Source of the DNA: an uncultured Buttiauxella sp.
Lineage (GTDB): Bacteria > Pseudomonadota > Gammaproteobacteria > Enterobacterales > Enterobacteriaceae
DNA length: 64,000 nucleotides
Direction: 5' to 3'
NCBI GenBank assembly: GCA_946480445.1
Contig: CAMLJN010000011.1
Location: 62,001-126,000, forward strand
The translations under genes were made by a program, and so were the position numbers. This document shows, one piece after another, positions 1 through 10,468 of the stretch. The notes below the pieces were generated by a model. It made no database searches and had not been told where the DNA came from. It was given only the letters and a program-made list of their open reading frames with translations. The stretch's first letter is position 1; each line of letters begins with the position of its first letter.

Positions 1-529
1 CAGTGCCCGGGAAGCCTCCCCGCAGCAGAAGACACCTTTTGCTGTGATGACATGGTTCAAGCCGCACTATCGGGTGCAAATTCACCGCCGCATTAACCGT
101 CAGGCGCTGCACGACATTATTGACAGGCAGATCCCTTCCGACAACATTTTTTGCGCGCTGCGCATAGACGGGCATTTTCATCATGCCCACACCCGCACCG
201 TGCCTCGTCAGACACCGCCCTACCGTGCGATGACCGACGTCCTGGACGATCAGCCGGTCTTCCGGTTCAACGGGCGCGATGGCGTGCTGGTCGGCTTCCG
301 AACGCCTCAGCATATGCAGGGCATCAACGTCGCAGGCTATCACGAACATTTTATCACCGACGATCGGCAGGGCGGCGGGCACCTGCTCGACTATCAGCTG
401 GAGCACGGGGAACTGACCTTCGGTGAAATCTACAAATTGACTATCGACCTTCCGGAGGATAGCGCTTTCCTCGCTGCCAATCTTCACCCGGAGAATCTTG
501 ATGCCGCCATTCGGGCGGTTGAGAACTAA
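1..529 (+). CDS. budA: alpha-acetolactate decarboxylase, 5'-truncated by window edge
   Basis: This is the C-terminal two-thirds of acetolactate decarboxylase, which converts 2-acetolactate to acetoin in the cytoplasm, the middle step of the 2,3-butanediol pathway. The open frame runs in from base 2 with no start inside the window, so the N-terminus lies upstream. The visible part has the family's histidine-rich metal-site segments: HAHTR, followed later by GYHEHF and DDRQGGGHLLDY. Its TAA at 527-529 is 24 bases before budB, and budC follows, so this is a budABC operon. Its regulator (a LysR-type gene in relatives) would be outside the window. Confidence 0.95.
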   Translation, partial: SAREASPQQKTPFAVMTWFKPHYRVQIHRRINRQALHDIIDRQIPSDNIFCALRIDGHFHHAHTRTVPRQTPPYRAMTDVLDDQPVFRFNGRDGVLVGFRTPQHMQGINVAGYHEHFITDDRQGGGHLLDYQLEHGELTFGEIYKLTIDLPEDSAFLAANLHPENLDAAIRAVEN

Positions 530-553
530 TGCCTATCTGTAGGAGATGAGTCC

Positions 554-2233
554 ATGGAACAGCAAAAAAACGTGCGCCAGTGGGCGCATGGCGCCGACAT
601 GGTCCTTGGCCAGCTTGAAGCGCAGGGTGTTAAGCAGGTGTTTGGTATTCCGGGGGCGAAAATCGACAAGGTTTTCGACTCGCTGCTCGACTCCAGTATC
701 GAGATCATTCCGGTACGTCATGAAGCTAACGCGGCCTTTATGGCGGCGGCGGTAGGGCGCATTACGGGGAAAGCTGGGGTGGCGCTTGTGACCTCTGGCC
801 CCGGCTGCTCAAATTTGATAACCGGTATGGCAACCGCCAACAGCGAAGGTGACCCGGTTGTGGCGCTCGGTGGGGCGGTGAAGCGCGCGGATAAAGCGAA
901 GCAGGTGCACCAGAGCATGGATACGGTGGCGATGTTTCACCCCGTCACCAAATATGCTGTCGAAGTTAGCTCCTCTGACGCGATTGCGGAAGTGGTATCC
1001 AACGCCTTCCGCAGCGCAGAAAATGGTCGGCCTGGCAGCGCTTTTGTCAGCCTGCCGCAGGATATTGTGGATGAACCGGCCGTGGGCAATATTTTTGCCG
1101 CCAGCGGCGCCATTCAGTCCGGTGCCGCGCCGGACGGCGCGATTGAGCAGGTTGCGGACCTTATCGCCAAAGCGAAAAACCCCGTCATTCTGCTGGGGCT
1201 GATGGCGAGCCAGACCGAAAACAGCAAGGCGATACGGCACCTGCTTGAAAAAAGCCATATCCCGGTGACCAGTACCTATCAGGCAGCGGGGGTGGTGAAT
1301 CAGCAGCATTTCACCCGTTTCGCCGGTCGCGTGGGGCTTTTCAATAATCAGGCGGGCGATCGCCTGCTGCACATGGCCGATTTAATTATTTGCATCGGTT
1401 ACAGCCCGGTGGAGTACGAACCGGCAATGTGGAACACGGGAAACGCTACGCTTGTGCATATCGACGTACTGCCCGCCTATGAAGAGCGCAACTATATCCC
1501 GGATATAGAACTTATCGGCGACATCGCCGGTACGCTGAGCAAGCTGGCCGTGAAGGTGGATAAGCCGCTGATTCTCAGCTCCCGAGCCTCAGAAATTCTG
1601 ATAGACAGGCAGCACCAGCGTGAGCTGCTCAGTCGCCGGGGCGCCAACCTTAACCAGTTCGCACTGCATCCGCTGCGTATCGTGCGGGCCATGCAGGACA
1701 TCGTTAATAGCGACGTTACGCTGACGGTGGACATGGGCAGTTTCCACATCTGGATCGCCCGCTATCTCTACAGCTTCCGCGCGCGCCAGGTGATGATTTC
1801 CAATGGTCAGCAGACGATGGGCGTGGCGTTGCCCTGGGCTATCGGCGCCTGGCTGGTCAATCCCGAGCGCAAAGTTGTCTCGGTATCCGGCGACGGGGGA
1901 TTCCTGCAGTCCAGCATGGAGCTGGAAACGGCGGTAAGGCTGGGAGCCAACGTACTGCACATCATCTGGGTCGATAACGGCTACAACATGGTGGCCATCC
2001 AGGAAGAGAAAAAATACCAGCGTTTATCCGGCGTGAGCTTTGGCCCCGTCGACTTCAAAGCCTATGCCGATGCCTTTGGCGCAAAAGGTTTTGCGGTGGA
2101 AAGCGCAGACCAGCTGGAGCCAACTTTACGCGCGGCGATGGACGTCAACGGCCCGGCCGTCGTGGCCATTCCCGTTGATTATCGCGATAACCCGCTGTTA
2201 ATGGGGCAGCTCCATCTGAGCCAGATTCTTTGA
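554..2233 (+). CDS. budB: catabolic acetolactate synthase
   Basis: This thiamine-diphosphate enzyme condenses two pyruvates to 2-acetolactate and feeds BudA. The 559 residues match the usual length of the catabolic, FAD-independent type, and no regulatory-subunit gene is adjacent. The cofactor-activating glutamate sits in HEANAAF (Glu57). The ThDP/Mg motif begins GDGG at residues 446-449 and runs to the downstream DNGYNM. The ATG at 554 is preceded by AGGAGATGAG. It is the second gene of budABC, 24 bases after budA and 19 bases before budC. Anabolic IlvB/IlvI synthases are the main alternative, but the bud context decides against them. Confidence 0.97.
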   Translation: MEQQKNVRQWAHGADMVLGQLEAQGVKQVFGIPGAKIDKVFDSLLDSSIEIIPVRHEANAAFMAAAVGRITGKAGVALVTSGPGCSNLITGMATANSEGDPVVALGGAVKRADKAKQVHQSMDTVAMFHPVTKYAVEVSSSDAIAEVVSNAFRSAENGRPGSAFVSLPQDIVDEPAVGNIFAASGAIQSGAAPDGAIEQVADLIAKAKNPVILLGLMASQTENSKAIRHLLEKSHIPVTSTYQAAGVVNQQHFTRFAGRVGLFNNQAGDRLLHMADLIICIGYSPVEYEPAMWNTGNATLVHIDVLPAYEERNYIPDIELIGDIAGTLSKLAVKVDKPLILSSRASEILIDRQHQRELLSRRGANLNQFALHPLRIVRAMQDIVNSDVTLTVDMGSFHIWIARYLYSFRARQVMISNGQQTMGVALPWAIGAWLVNPERKVVSVSGDGGFLQSSMELETAVRLGANVLHIIWVDNGYNMVAIQEEKKYQRLSGVSFGPVDFKAYADAFGAKGFAVESADQLEPTLRAAMDVNGPAVVAIPVDYRDNPLLMGQLHLSQIL

Positions 2234-2249
2234 ATACACAAAGGGATGA

Positions 2250-3023
<774 letters not shown>

Positions 3024-3085
3024 ATAATTATTATTTGCTCTGACATGTTTGCCTTTGGGTTCCCCTAAAGGCTGAGGTCGCAGAC

Positions 3086-3119
3086 AAAGGAGGAGAAAAC
3101 GTGGTTTTTCCTCCTTTTT
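3086..3119 (+). terminator. rho-independent terminator after budC
   Basis: The arm AAAGGAGGA (3086-3094) pairs with TCCTCCTTT (3109-3117). Inner A/T pairs extend the stem, and a run of T follows. It lies 63 bases after the budC stop codon. Confidence 0.75.
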
Positions 3120-3211
3120 GGCGATCTGCCAATATCAATGAATTGATTTACCTTATTTTTATTTAATGACCTCTGTTCGCCCTGTGAGAGGACGAGGGAG
3201 GGAAAGTGTGC

Positions 3212-3763
3212 TCAGGGAGCTGACCAGTCGCCGTCATTTAAAGGGCGCTGCATAATCAGCGTGTCGCGCCAGTCACCCAGCTTAAAGCCCACGCTGCGCA
3301 AGTTGCCTGCTGTTTCAAACCCAAACTGCTTATGCAGACGGCAGGAGCCGATATTTTTCTCGCCGTCGCCAATCACGGCAATCATCTGCCGCCATGGGCC
3401 TTGTTCGCAGCGGGTAATCAGCGCGCCCAGTAGCTCACGGCCTATACCCCGGCCCATCATGCTGGCATCAATATAGACCGAGTCTTCAAGGGTGTAGCGG
3501 TAAGCGGGACGAGGACGATAGACGGTCGCATAACAATACCCCACGACAATGCTGCCATAGCGGGCGACAAGCCAGGGTAATCCCTGTTCGTGAACGCAGA
3601 GTAAACGCTCTCGCATTTGCTGCACGCCAGGCGGCGTTTCTTCAAAAGAGCCGCGCCCGTGGAGCACATGCCATTCATAAATTGCCGTTATCGCCGCTAT
3701 GTCGTCGAGCGTTGCGTCCTGCACGTCTATTTGTGCGAAGGGGAATGTTTCGGCTACTGACAT
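3212..3763 (-). CDS. GNAT N-acetyltransferase, phosphinothricin-acetyltransferase-like
   Basis: This 183-residue protein of the Gcn5-related acetyltransferase superfamily transfers acetyl from acetyl-CoA to an amine. The N-terminal half has the Pat/MnaT look (AAITAIYEWHVLHG, then a SFEE segment). The acetyl-CoA pyrophosphate loop is MGRGIGRELL, and the C-terminal part has the KQFGFE turn. The start at 3763 was chosen because it has an upstream AGAGG and keeps the family's normal length; an in-frame extension further upstream shows no conserved sequence. It is 116 bases downstream of dld on the same strand, but a shared transcript is not obvious. The substrate (methionine derivatives, phosphinothricin-like compounds or others) is unknown. 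Confidence 0.8.
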   Translation of the reverse strand: MSVAETFPFAQIDVQDATLDDIAAITAIYEWHVLHGRGSFEETPPGVQQMRERLLCVHEQGLPWLVARYGSIVVGYCYATVYRPRPAYRYTLEDSVYIDASMMGRGIGRELLGALITRCEQGPWRQMIAVIGDGEKNIGSCRLHKQFGFETAGNLRSVGFKLGDWRDTLIMQRPLNDGDWSAP

Positions 3764-3879
3764 ATTCGAACCTCTGGGCCAGGAGTGGGTGAAGAATATA
3801 TTCTCCACCCTTTTACCTGCCAATCTAGTACGAAAAGCGAGCGAGGAACAGCTCCGATTAGCGCAGTTGACAGCCAGAT

Positions 3880-5625
3880 TTAGTGAGGGTCGTGATGGTG
3901 TGTATGGCTGCAAGCGCTCTCATCCCACCACTTATGCTTGGTTGTTTTGCCGATCCCTGGATTCATACTGTTTGTAGGGTCATTCGCCTTATAAAATCGT
4001 TTTAAAGTCTCTGGCGCTTCGTAGAGGTGCCCCACGTTATGCTCGGCCGGATACTGCGCGCCGCGCAGGCGAAGCAATTCAAGCATTTGCTCTTTTAGCG
4101 CATGAACATCCACGCCTTTCTTCACGATGTAATCCTGATGGAAAACATGGCACATAAAGTGGCCGTAGTAGAGGCTGTGGCTAAGCTGGCTGCTGATTTC
4201 TGGCGGCAGCTGCTCAAACCACTCCCGATCGTTGCGCCGCAGGGCGATATCGAGCGCGAGTATATCTTCCACTTCATCGGCGTGAACGGCGTGATAACGC
4301 ACGGCGGCCCCGGCTGCGGCAAAACGGTGCAAAAAGGCTTTGGCGCCTTCGCCGGGCGTACAGACAAAGAAGGCTCCTTCCGCCTTCGCGAAATAGTCCT
4401 CAAGCCAGGCACGAGCTTCGGCAATGCCCTCTCCGGACATTTTCAGCAGCAGGTGATGCTCGTATTTGTCGCGCCAGGCTTTCATACGCGGCGGCAGGTG
4501 GCGTGGGAAGAGGGCGCTTAAGCGCTGCATGGCGCGGTCGGTGAAGTGCGGCTTGATAAACGGCACCTTCTCAAGCGCGGCATCCACGCGGCCTTTAACC
4601 GTAAAGAAGAAAGGCATTTTGTCGGTGCCGAGCTTGTCGATCATCATAAAAGTGTCTTTGCCGTACACCTCAGCAATGTCGTAAATATCGCGGTGCATAT
4701 ACTCCCCGGCTACCGGGAGATGTTTGAAGTTTGCCAGAATATGGCGGCGGATTTCGGTCAGCACTTCCGGTTTATTGGTGCCGATGTAAAACACTTCGTT
4801 TTGCTTTTCAGCCACGAAGGTATCCAGACGTACGGCGAATACAGCGAGCTTACCCGCGCAGCCGGAGGCCTCGAACAGGCGGTTTGGATCGGCATTGAAG
4901 CGGGATGGCGTTTCGGCATCAACGTCGCGCACGCGTTCGGCATAGTTGTGGTCAGACGCCTGGCGGTTGTCATGCAGAATATCTTCCGGCCTGATTCGCT
5001 CGTCATCAAGTTTGCCGAGGATTTGCTCGGGCGTAGCGCCAAGGTTGATACCCAGATGGTTAACCAGCGTCAGTTTGCCCTGCTCGTCGATACGGGCATA
5101 CAGCGCCATTTCGGTATAGGCCGGGCCGCGCTGCACCAATGAGCCCCCCGAGTTATTGCAGATGCCACCAATAACAGATGCTCCGATGCACGAAGAGCCG
5201 ATCACTGAATGCGGCTCGCGTCCCAGAGGTTTTAGCGCTTTTTCAAGCTGATACAGCGTGCTGCCCGGAAACGCCAGAACCTGTTTGCCGTTGTCCAGCA
5301 GCTGCAGTTTATCGAGGCGTAGGGTGCTGATGATCACAATATCGCGATCGTAATCGCTACCGCTGGGCGTGGAGCCTTCGGTCAGACCGGTATTGGCGGC
5401 CTGCATCAGAATAATTTTATCGGCGCTGACGCAGGCGCTTAACACCCGCCACAGCTCGATAAGCGAGCCGGGAAACACCACCGCCTGCGCCTCGCCCTGG
5501 CCGGAACGAAAGCCTTTGCGATAGCGGGCCGTTTTGGCGGCGTCTGTCAGAACATGGTGGCTGCCAACCAGACGCTGTAATTCGTTTATAAATGTCTTAC
5601 TGTCAGCCGGTACGGATACGGACAT
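3880..5625 (-). CDS. dld: quinone-dependent D-lactate dehydrogenase
   Basis: This peripheral inner-membrane flavoprotein oxidises D-lactate to pyruvate and passes electrons to quinone. The 581 residues contain the FAD-binding PCMH domain (AANTGLTEG, then PHSVIGSSCIGASVIGG), followed by the membrane-binding and cap regions closely resembling E. coli Dld. The ATG at 5625 follows AAGGAGTGG; upstream in-frame codons are unlike the family. It is divergent from bglX, as in E. coli. One oddity is that the C-terminus ends in a histidine cluster (SHTHHHDPH), whereas the E. coli protein as remembered ends in a lysine/glutamate-rich tail. Confidence 0.97.
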   Translation of the reverse strand: MSVSVPADSKTFINELQRLVGSHHVLTDAAKTARYRKGFRSGQGEAQAVVFPGSLIELWRVLSACVSADKIILMQAANTGLTEGSTPSGSDYDRDIVIISTLRLDKLQLLDNGKQVLAFPGSTLYQLEKALKPLGREPHSVIGSSCIGASVIGGICNNSGGSLVQRGPAYTEMALYARIDEQGKLTLVNHLGINLGATPEQILGKLDDERIRPEDILHDNRQASDHNYAERVRDVDAETPSRFNADPNRLFEASGCAGKLAVFAVRLDTFVAEKQNEVFYIGTNKPEVLTEIRRHILANFKHLPVAGEYMHRDIYDIAEVYGKDTFMMIDKLGTDKMPFFFTVKGRVDAALEKVPFIKPHFTDRAMQRLSALFPRHLPPRMKAWRDKYEHHLLLKMSGEGIAEARAWLEDYFAKAEGAFFVCTPGEGAKAFLHRFAAAGAAVRYHAVHADEVEDILALDIALRRNDREWFEQLPPEISSQLSHSLYYGHFMCHVFHQDYIVKKGVDVHALKEQMLELLRLRGAQYPAEHNVGHLYEAPETLKRFYKANDPTNSMNPGIGKTTKHKWWDESACSHTHHHDPH

Positions 5626-5824
5626 GGTTCCACTCCTTGTGATGGCACAAAAATTCTCGCTTTCAAGCATAGCTCGCAAAACACCTATCATTACTCTGAA
5701 ATGTTCGAAAAATCAGCATTTAACACCGCGCCTGCTCTTCTTACCCGCGTAACGATGTGGCACACTGCTTCTCTTATCCTAATGTGCTGCCCCGGGCGGG
5801 CGGCCTGGCAAGAGAGTAAACTTC

Positions 5825-8122
5825 ATGAAATGGCTCTGTTCTGTAGGTATCGCGGTCAGCCTTGCTCTGCAACCGGCGCTGGCCGAAGAGATGTTTGGCC
5901 CGCACCCGGTGACGCCGGAAGCGCGAGATGCATACGTCACCGATCTGCTGAAAAAAATGACCAATGACGAAAAAATTGGTCAGCTGCGTTTAATCAGCGT
6001 GGGGCCGGATAACCCGAAAGAAGCCATTCGTGAAATGATCAAAACCGGGCAGGTCGGCGCGATTTTTAACACCGTCACCCGCCACGATATTCGCACTATG
6101 CAGGATCAGGTCATGAGCCTGAGTCGCCTGAAAATTCCGCTGTTCTTCGCCTACGATGTGGTGCACGGTCAGCGCACCGTTTTCCCGATCAGCCTCGGGC
6201 TGGCTTCTTCCTTCAATCTGGAAGCGGTGAAAACGGTTGGGCGGATTTCTGCCTATGAGGCGGCGGACGACGGCCTGAATATGACCTGGGCGCCGATGGT
6301 CGACGTGTCCCGCGATCCGCGCTGGGGCCGCGTATCGGAAGGCTTTGGGGAAGACACTTACCTGACGTCGATAATGGGGCGCGCCATGGTGGAAGCGATG
6401 CAGGGCAAAAGCCCGGCGGATCGCTATTCCGTGATGACCAGCGTGAAGCACTTTGCAGCCTACGGGGCAGTGGAAGGCGGGAAAGAATACAACACCGTGG
6501 ACATGAGTCCGCAGCGCCTGTTTAACGACTATATGCCGCCTTATAAGGCCGCGCTGGATGCGGGGAGCGGCGGCGTGATGGTGGCGCTCAACGCCATCAA
6601 CGGCACCCCGGCGTCTTCCAACAGCTGGCTGCTTAAAGACCTGCTGCGCGATGAGTGGAAGTTTAAAGGCATCACAATTTCCGACCACGGCGCAATTAAA
6701 GAGCTGATTAAACACGGGTTGGCAAGCGATCCGAAGGATGCCGTACGCGTGGCGTTGAACTCCGGCATCAATATGAGCATGAGCGACGAGTTCTACAGTA
6801 AGTATCTGCCCGAGCTGGTGAAAAGCGGCGAAGTGTCGCAGGCCGAGCTGGACGATGCCGCCCGCCACGTTCTGAACGTGAAATACGACATGGGGCTGTT
6901 TAACGACCCGTACAGCCACTTAGGGCCGAAAGAATCCGATCCGCAAGATACCAATGCTGAAAGCCGCCTGCACCGCAAAGAAGCCCGCGAAGTGGCGCGT
7001 GAAAGTATGGTGCTGCTGAAAAACCGTCTGCAAACCCTGCCGTTGAAAAAATCCGGCACCATTGCCGTTGTTGGACCGCTGGCAGACAGCAAGCGTGATG
7101 TGATGGGCAGCTGGTCTGCGGCGGGCGTGGCGGATCAAAGCGTCACCGTCCTGCAGGGCATCCAGAAAGCCGTGGGCGACAAAGCAACCGTCGTTCATGT
7201 TAAAGGGGCGAACGTCACCGATCAGAAAGGCATCGTTGAGTTCCTCAACCAGTACGAACCGGCGGTGCAGGTCGATCCGCGCACGCCAAAAGAGATGATT
7301 GACGAAGCGGTAAATACCGCGAAGAACGCCGATGTTGTTGTCGCCGTAGTAGGCGAAGCGCAGGGGATGGCGCACGAAGCCTCCAGCCGTACCGATCTGG
7401 TGCTGCCGCAAAGCCAGCGCGACCTGATTGCCGCGCTGAAGGCCACGGGCAAACCGCTGGTGCTGGTGCTGATGAACGGACGTCCGCTGGCGCTGGTGAA
7501 AGAAGACAGCCAGGCCGACGCGCTGCTTGAAGCCTGGTACCCGGGGACCGAAGGCGGGAACGCCATCGCCGACGTGCTTTTTGGCGATTATAACCCGTCC
7601 GGCAAGCTGCCGATGTCCTTCCCGCGTTCCGTAGGGCAGATCCCGACCTACTACAGCCACCTGAACACCGGCCGTCCGTATAATCCTGAAAAGCCGAACA
7701 AGTACACCTCGCGCTATTTCGATGAAGCAAACGGCCCGCTGTATCCGTTTGGTTACGGCCTGAGCTACACCACCTTTACCCTGTCTGAGGTGAAAATGTC
7801 CGCGCCGTCCATGACGCGCAACGGCAAAGTCGAGGCCTCGGTGGAGGTGAAAAACACCGGCGACCGCGCGGGCGAAACCGTGGTGCAGATGTACCTGCAA
7901 GATGTCACCGCGTCGATGAGCCGCCCGGTAAAAGAGCTGAAAGGCTTTAAGAAAGTGATGCTCAAGCCGGGGGAAACCCAGACCGTCAGCTTCCCGATTG
8001 ATATTGAAGGGCTGAAGTTCTGGAACGCGCAGATGAAGTACGATGCCGAGCCTGGCAAATTTAACGTCTTTATCGGCCTGGATTCCGCGCGCGTCAAACG
8101 CGGCGAGTTTGAACTGAAGTAA
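5825..8122 (+). CDS. bglX: periplasmic beta-glucosidase, GH3
   Basis: This exported family 3 glycoside hydrolase hydrolyses beta-glucosides in the periplasm. The 765 residues equal the E. coli BglX length. A signal peptide spans about 1-20 (cleavage after ALA, before EEMFG). The N-terminal TIM-barrel domain holds the nucleophile Asp287 in ITISDHG. The alpha/beta sandwich domain follows, and a fibronectin-III-like domain fills about the last 110 residues. It has its own start with a GAGAG-type Shine-Dalgarno and is divergent from dld across about 200 bases. The osmF-yehYXW genes follow in the same direction after a GC-rich hairpin. Confidence 0.96.
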   Translation: MKWLCSVGIAVSLALQPALAEEMFGPHPVTPEARDAYVTDLLKKMTNDEKIGQLRLISVGPDNPKEAIREMIKTGQVGAIFNTVTRHDIRTMQDQVMSLSRLKIPLFFAYDVVHGQRTVFPISLGLASSFNLEAVKTVGRISAYEAADDGLNMTWAPMVDVSRDPRWGRVSEGFGEDTYLTSIMGRAMVEAMQGKSPADRYSVMTSVKHFAAYGAVEGGKEYNTVDMSPQRLFNDYMPPYKAALDAGSGGVMVALNAINGTPASSNSWLLKDLLRDEWKFKGITISDHGAIKELIKHGLASDPKDAVRVALNSGINMSMSDEFYSKYLPELVKSGEVSQAELDDAARHVLNVKYDMGLFNDPYSHLGPKESDPQDTNAESRLHRKEAREVARESMVLLKNRLQTLPLKKSGTIAVVGPLADSKRDVMGSWSAAGVADQSVTVLQGIQKAVGDKATVVHVKGANVTDQKGIVEFLNQYEPAVQVDPRTPKEMIDEAVNTAKNADVVVAVVGEAQGMAHEASSRTDLVLPQSQRDLIAALKATGKPLVLVLMNGRPLALVKEDSQADALLEAWYPGTEGGNAIADVLFGDYNPSGKLPMSFPRSVGQIPTYYSHLNTGRPYNPEKPNKYTSRYFDEANGPLYPFGYGLSYTTFTLSEVKMSAPSMTRNGKVEASVEVKNTGDRAGETVVQMYLQDVTASMSRPVKELKGFKKVMLKPGETQTVSFPIDIEGLKFWNAQMKYDAEPGKFNVFIGLDSARVKRGEFELK

Positions 8123-8129
8123 GTTCTCC

Positions 8130-8178
8130 ACGCCTCCTCCCCCTTTCTGCTTATGCCGGAGAAGAGGGGGGAGGCGTC
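8130..8178. terminator. GC-rich hairpin after bglX
   Basis: ACGCCTCC (8130-8137) pairs with GGAGGCGT (8171-8178), and the inner C-rich and G-rich stretches extend the stem. No T tract follows, so it may be a transcript-stabilising hairpin rather than a classical terminator. Confidence 0.45.
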
Positions 8179-8301
8179 CATCATTCGAATAAGCTTCTCT
8201 ATATCTTATTCCCCTTTATGCTTTCCCCGGGGAGTGAAATCTCAGCTATTCTTTTTGTGACTCTATGATTTTCAAGCAAAGAACAACAACGAGGGTGCAC
8301 C

Positions 8302-9213
8302 ATGAATTTATCTGTACGTCTGGGCATGGCGGGAATACTGATGCTGGCTGCGGGCGCTCAGGCGGCCGAGCCGGTGAAAGTAGGTTCGAAGATTGATACC
8401 GAAGGCTCGCTACTGGGCAATATTATTTTGCAGGTGCTCGACAGCCACGGGGTGAAAACCGTCAATAAAGTTCAGCTTGGCACCACGCCTGTTGTACGCG
8501 GCGCAATCACTTCCGGTGAGCTGGATATTTATCCGGAATACACCGGCAATGGCGCATTCTTCTTTAAAGATGACAATGACCCGGTATGGAAAAACGCTCA
8601 GAAAGGGTATGAGAAGGTCAAACAGCTCGACGCCGAGAAAAATCATCTGGTCTGGCTGACGCCCGCGCCTGCTAACAACACCTGGACGATTGCGGTGCGC
8701 AAAGATTTAGCAGAAAAAAACAAGCTCACTTCGCTTGACGACCTCAGCGCCTATCTGAAAAAAGGTGGCGAGTTCAGGCTTGCGGCCTCCGCGGAATTTA
8801 TCGAGCGGCCGGATGCTCTGCCTGCTTTTGAAAAGGCCTACGGCTTTAAACTTAATCAGAAACAGCTGCTTTCCCTCGCCGGGGGCGATACCGCAGTAAC
8901 CATCAAGGCGGCGGCGCAGCAAACCTCGGGCGTGAACGCAGCGATGGCTTACGGCACCGATGGCCCGGTCGCGGCGCTTGGCCTGCAAACCTTAAGCGAT
9001 CCGAAAGGCGTGCAGCCGATTTATGCCCCGGCGCCCGTTGTTCGTGAGGCGGTGCTGAAGGCCTGGCCGCAAATGGACGAATGGTTAAAACCTGTGTTTG
9101 CCTCGCTCGATGAGAAAACCCTGCAACAGCTCAATGCGAGCATCGCAGTTGAAGGGCTGGATGCCAAAAAAGTGGCCGCTGACTATCTGAAACAGAAAGG
9201 CTTTGTGAAATAA
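8302..9213 (+). CDS. osmF: betaine/osmoprotectant ABC transporter, periplasmic binding protein
   Basis: This is OsmF (YehZ), the periplasmic substrate-binding protein for the OsmF-YehYXW importer. The 303 residues begin with a signal peptide of about 21 (AAGAQAA). The mature part opens with VGSKIDTEG and contains LDIYPEYTGNGAF, both hallmarks of the OpuAC/ProX-like fold. The rest is nearly colinear with E. coli OsmF. The ATG at 8302 follows GAGGG. The E. coli gene is linked to osmotic stress and stationary phase; the ligand (glycine betaine-like) is inferred from the family. It is the first gene of the four-gene set. Confidence 0.95.
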   Translation: MNLSVRLGMAGILMLAAGAQAAEPVKVGSKIDTEGSLLGNIILQVLDSHGVKTVNKVQLGTTPVVRGAITSGELDIYPEYTGNGAFFFKDDNDPVWKNAQKGYEKVKQLDAEKNHLVWLTPAPANNTWTIAVRKDLAEKNKLTSLDDLSAYLKKGGEFRLAASAEFIERPDALPAFEKAYGFKLNQKQLLSLAGGDTAVTIKAAAQQTSGVNAAMAYGTDGPVAALGLQTLSDPKGVQPIYAPAPVVREAVLKAWPQMDEWLKPVFASLDEKTLQQLNASIAVEGLDAKKVAADYLKQKGFVK

Positions 9214-9310
9214 GCCCGGTCGACACGAACGTTGGTTGGCGCAGAGGTTTCTCCCCTTCGTGGGACAGGACAAGCGCTGCGTCACCCGACAATAACGACA
9301 GGATGTACGT

Positions 9311-10468
9311 TTGCTGAAGATTCATAACCGCGTACTGCTGCTGCTGGTGTTCTTGCTGGTGGTGGCAGGCGGAGTTCTGCCTTTTATTAATCACGCCGCA
9401 AACCGACTGGTTTCGGGGGAGCCTCTGGCCCTCAGCCAGCTCCCTGAATTTGCGCTCTTCTCTCTTGCAATCCCCACGGCTGTGCTTGCCGGGTTGACCT
9501 TTATCCCCACGCGGCGAATCCCGCTGTTGCTGACGGTATTAACTGGCGAGGCGATGTTTATCGCGGCTCTGGTGGTGATGGGCAAAACCGCGAGCCACTT
9601 TGCCCAGGCTGGCAGCAGCGTTGCTCGAACCTCACCCGGCAGCGGTCTGTGGCTGATGCTGGCGCTGTGCCTGCTGATTTGTGCCGATGGGATAAACCGC
9701 ATAACGCCCAAAGCCCTTTGGCGTCTGCTGCTTAATCTGCAAATCTGGATTGTGCCCGTGATCTTGCTATTGAGCGGCTACTTCGCAGACCTGTCGTTGC
9801 TTAAAGAATACGCCAACCGGCAGGACGTCTTTGACGATGCGCTGAGTCGTCATCTGGCGCTGCTGCTGGGTACGCTGCTTCCCGCGCTGTTAATTGGCGT
9901 ACCGCTTGGCGTGCATTGCTATCAGCGCCCGGGCTGGCAGCCCTCCGTCTTTTCCGTGCTGAATGTGATACAAACCGTGCCGTCGGTGGCGCTGTTTGGC
10001 CTGCTGATTGCGCCGCTGGCCGGGCTGGCAAAAGTGTTCCCCTGGCTGGGGGCGCTGGGCGTCAGCGGTATCGGCGTTACGCCTGCGTTAATCGCGCTGG
10101 TTCTTTACGCCTTACTGCCGCTGGTGCGCGGAGTGGTTGCCGGTTTGCAGCATGTACCGCGTAACGTGATAGAAAGTGCCGAAGGAATGGGCATGTCGCG
10201 GCGGCAGATATTCTGGCGGGCAGAGGTGCCCCTGGCGATGCCCGTCCTGCTGCGTAGCCTGCGAGTGGTATGCGTGCAGACGATCGGTATGGCCGTTATT
10301 GCCGCGCTGATTGGCGCAGGTGGTTTTGGCGCGATCATCTTCCAGGGATTATTGAGCAGCGCGCTCGATTTAGTTCTGCTTGGTGTGATCCCGGTGATTG
10401 CGCTGGCCGTCATACTGGACGCGCTCTTTAAACTGTTTATCTCCCTACTTGAGGCGAAACAGCCATGA
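9311..10468 (+). CDS. yehY: betaine-type ABC transporter permease YehY
   Basis: This is the larger inner-membrane permease of the OsmF-YehYXW importer. The 385 residues have several N-terminal membrane segments that are extra to the minimal permease. The C-terminal binding-protein-dependent transport domain (from about residue 180) carries the coupling-loop region [20 protein letters not shown]. The start is TTG at 9311 with AGGA eight bases upstream; the nearby ATG at 9303 is closed by a stop after four codons. Its stop codon overlaps the start of yehX in an ATGA junction. Confidence 0.93.
   Translation: MLKIHNRVLLLLVFLLVVAGGVLPFINHAANRLVSGEPLALSQLPEFALFSLAIPTAVLAGLTFIPTRRIPLLLTVLTGEAMFIAALVVMGKTASHFAQAGSSVARTSPGSGLWLMLALCLLICADGINRITPKALWRLLLNLQIWIVPVILLLSGYFADLSLLKEYANRQDVFDDALSRHLALLLGTLLPALLIGVPLGVHCYQRPGWQPSVFSVLNVIQTVPSVALFGLLIAPLAGLAKVFPWLGALGVSGIGVTPALIALVLYALLPLVRGVVAGLQHVPRNVIESAEGMGMSRRQIFWRAEVPLAMPVLLRSLRVVCVQTIGMAVIAALIGAGGFGAIIFQGLLSSALDLVLLGVIPVIALAVILDALFKLFISLLEAKQP

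Noticed and set aside
4546-5142. 198-codon plus-strand frame opposite dld
   Set aside because: Antisense shadow; the dld frame carries all family motifs.
6920-8131. 403-codon minus-strand frame opposite bglX
   Set aside because: It is the antisense shadow of a high-GC gene: rich in His/Arg/Gln, no ribosome site, no recognisable domain, while the bglX frame is fully family-like.
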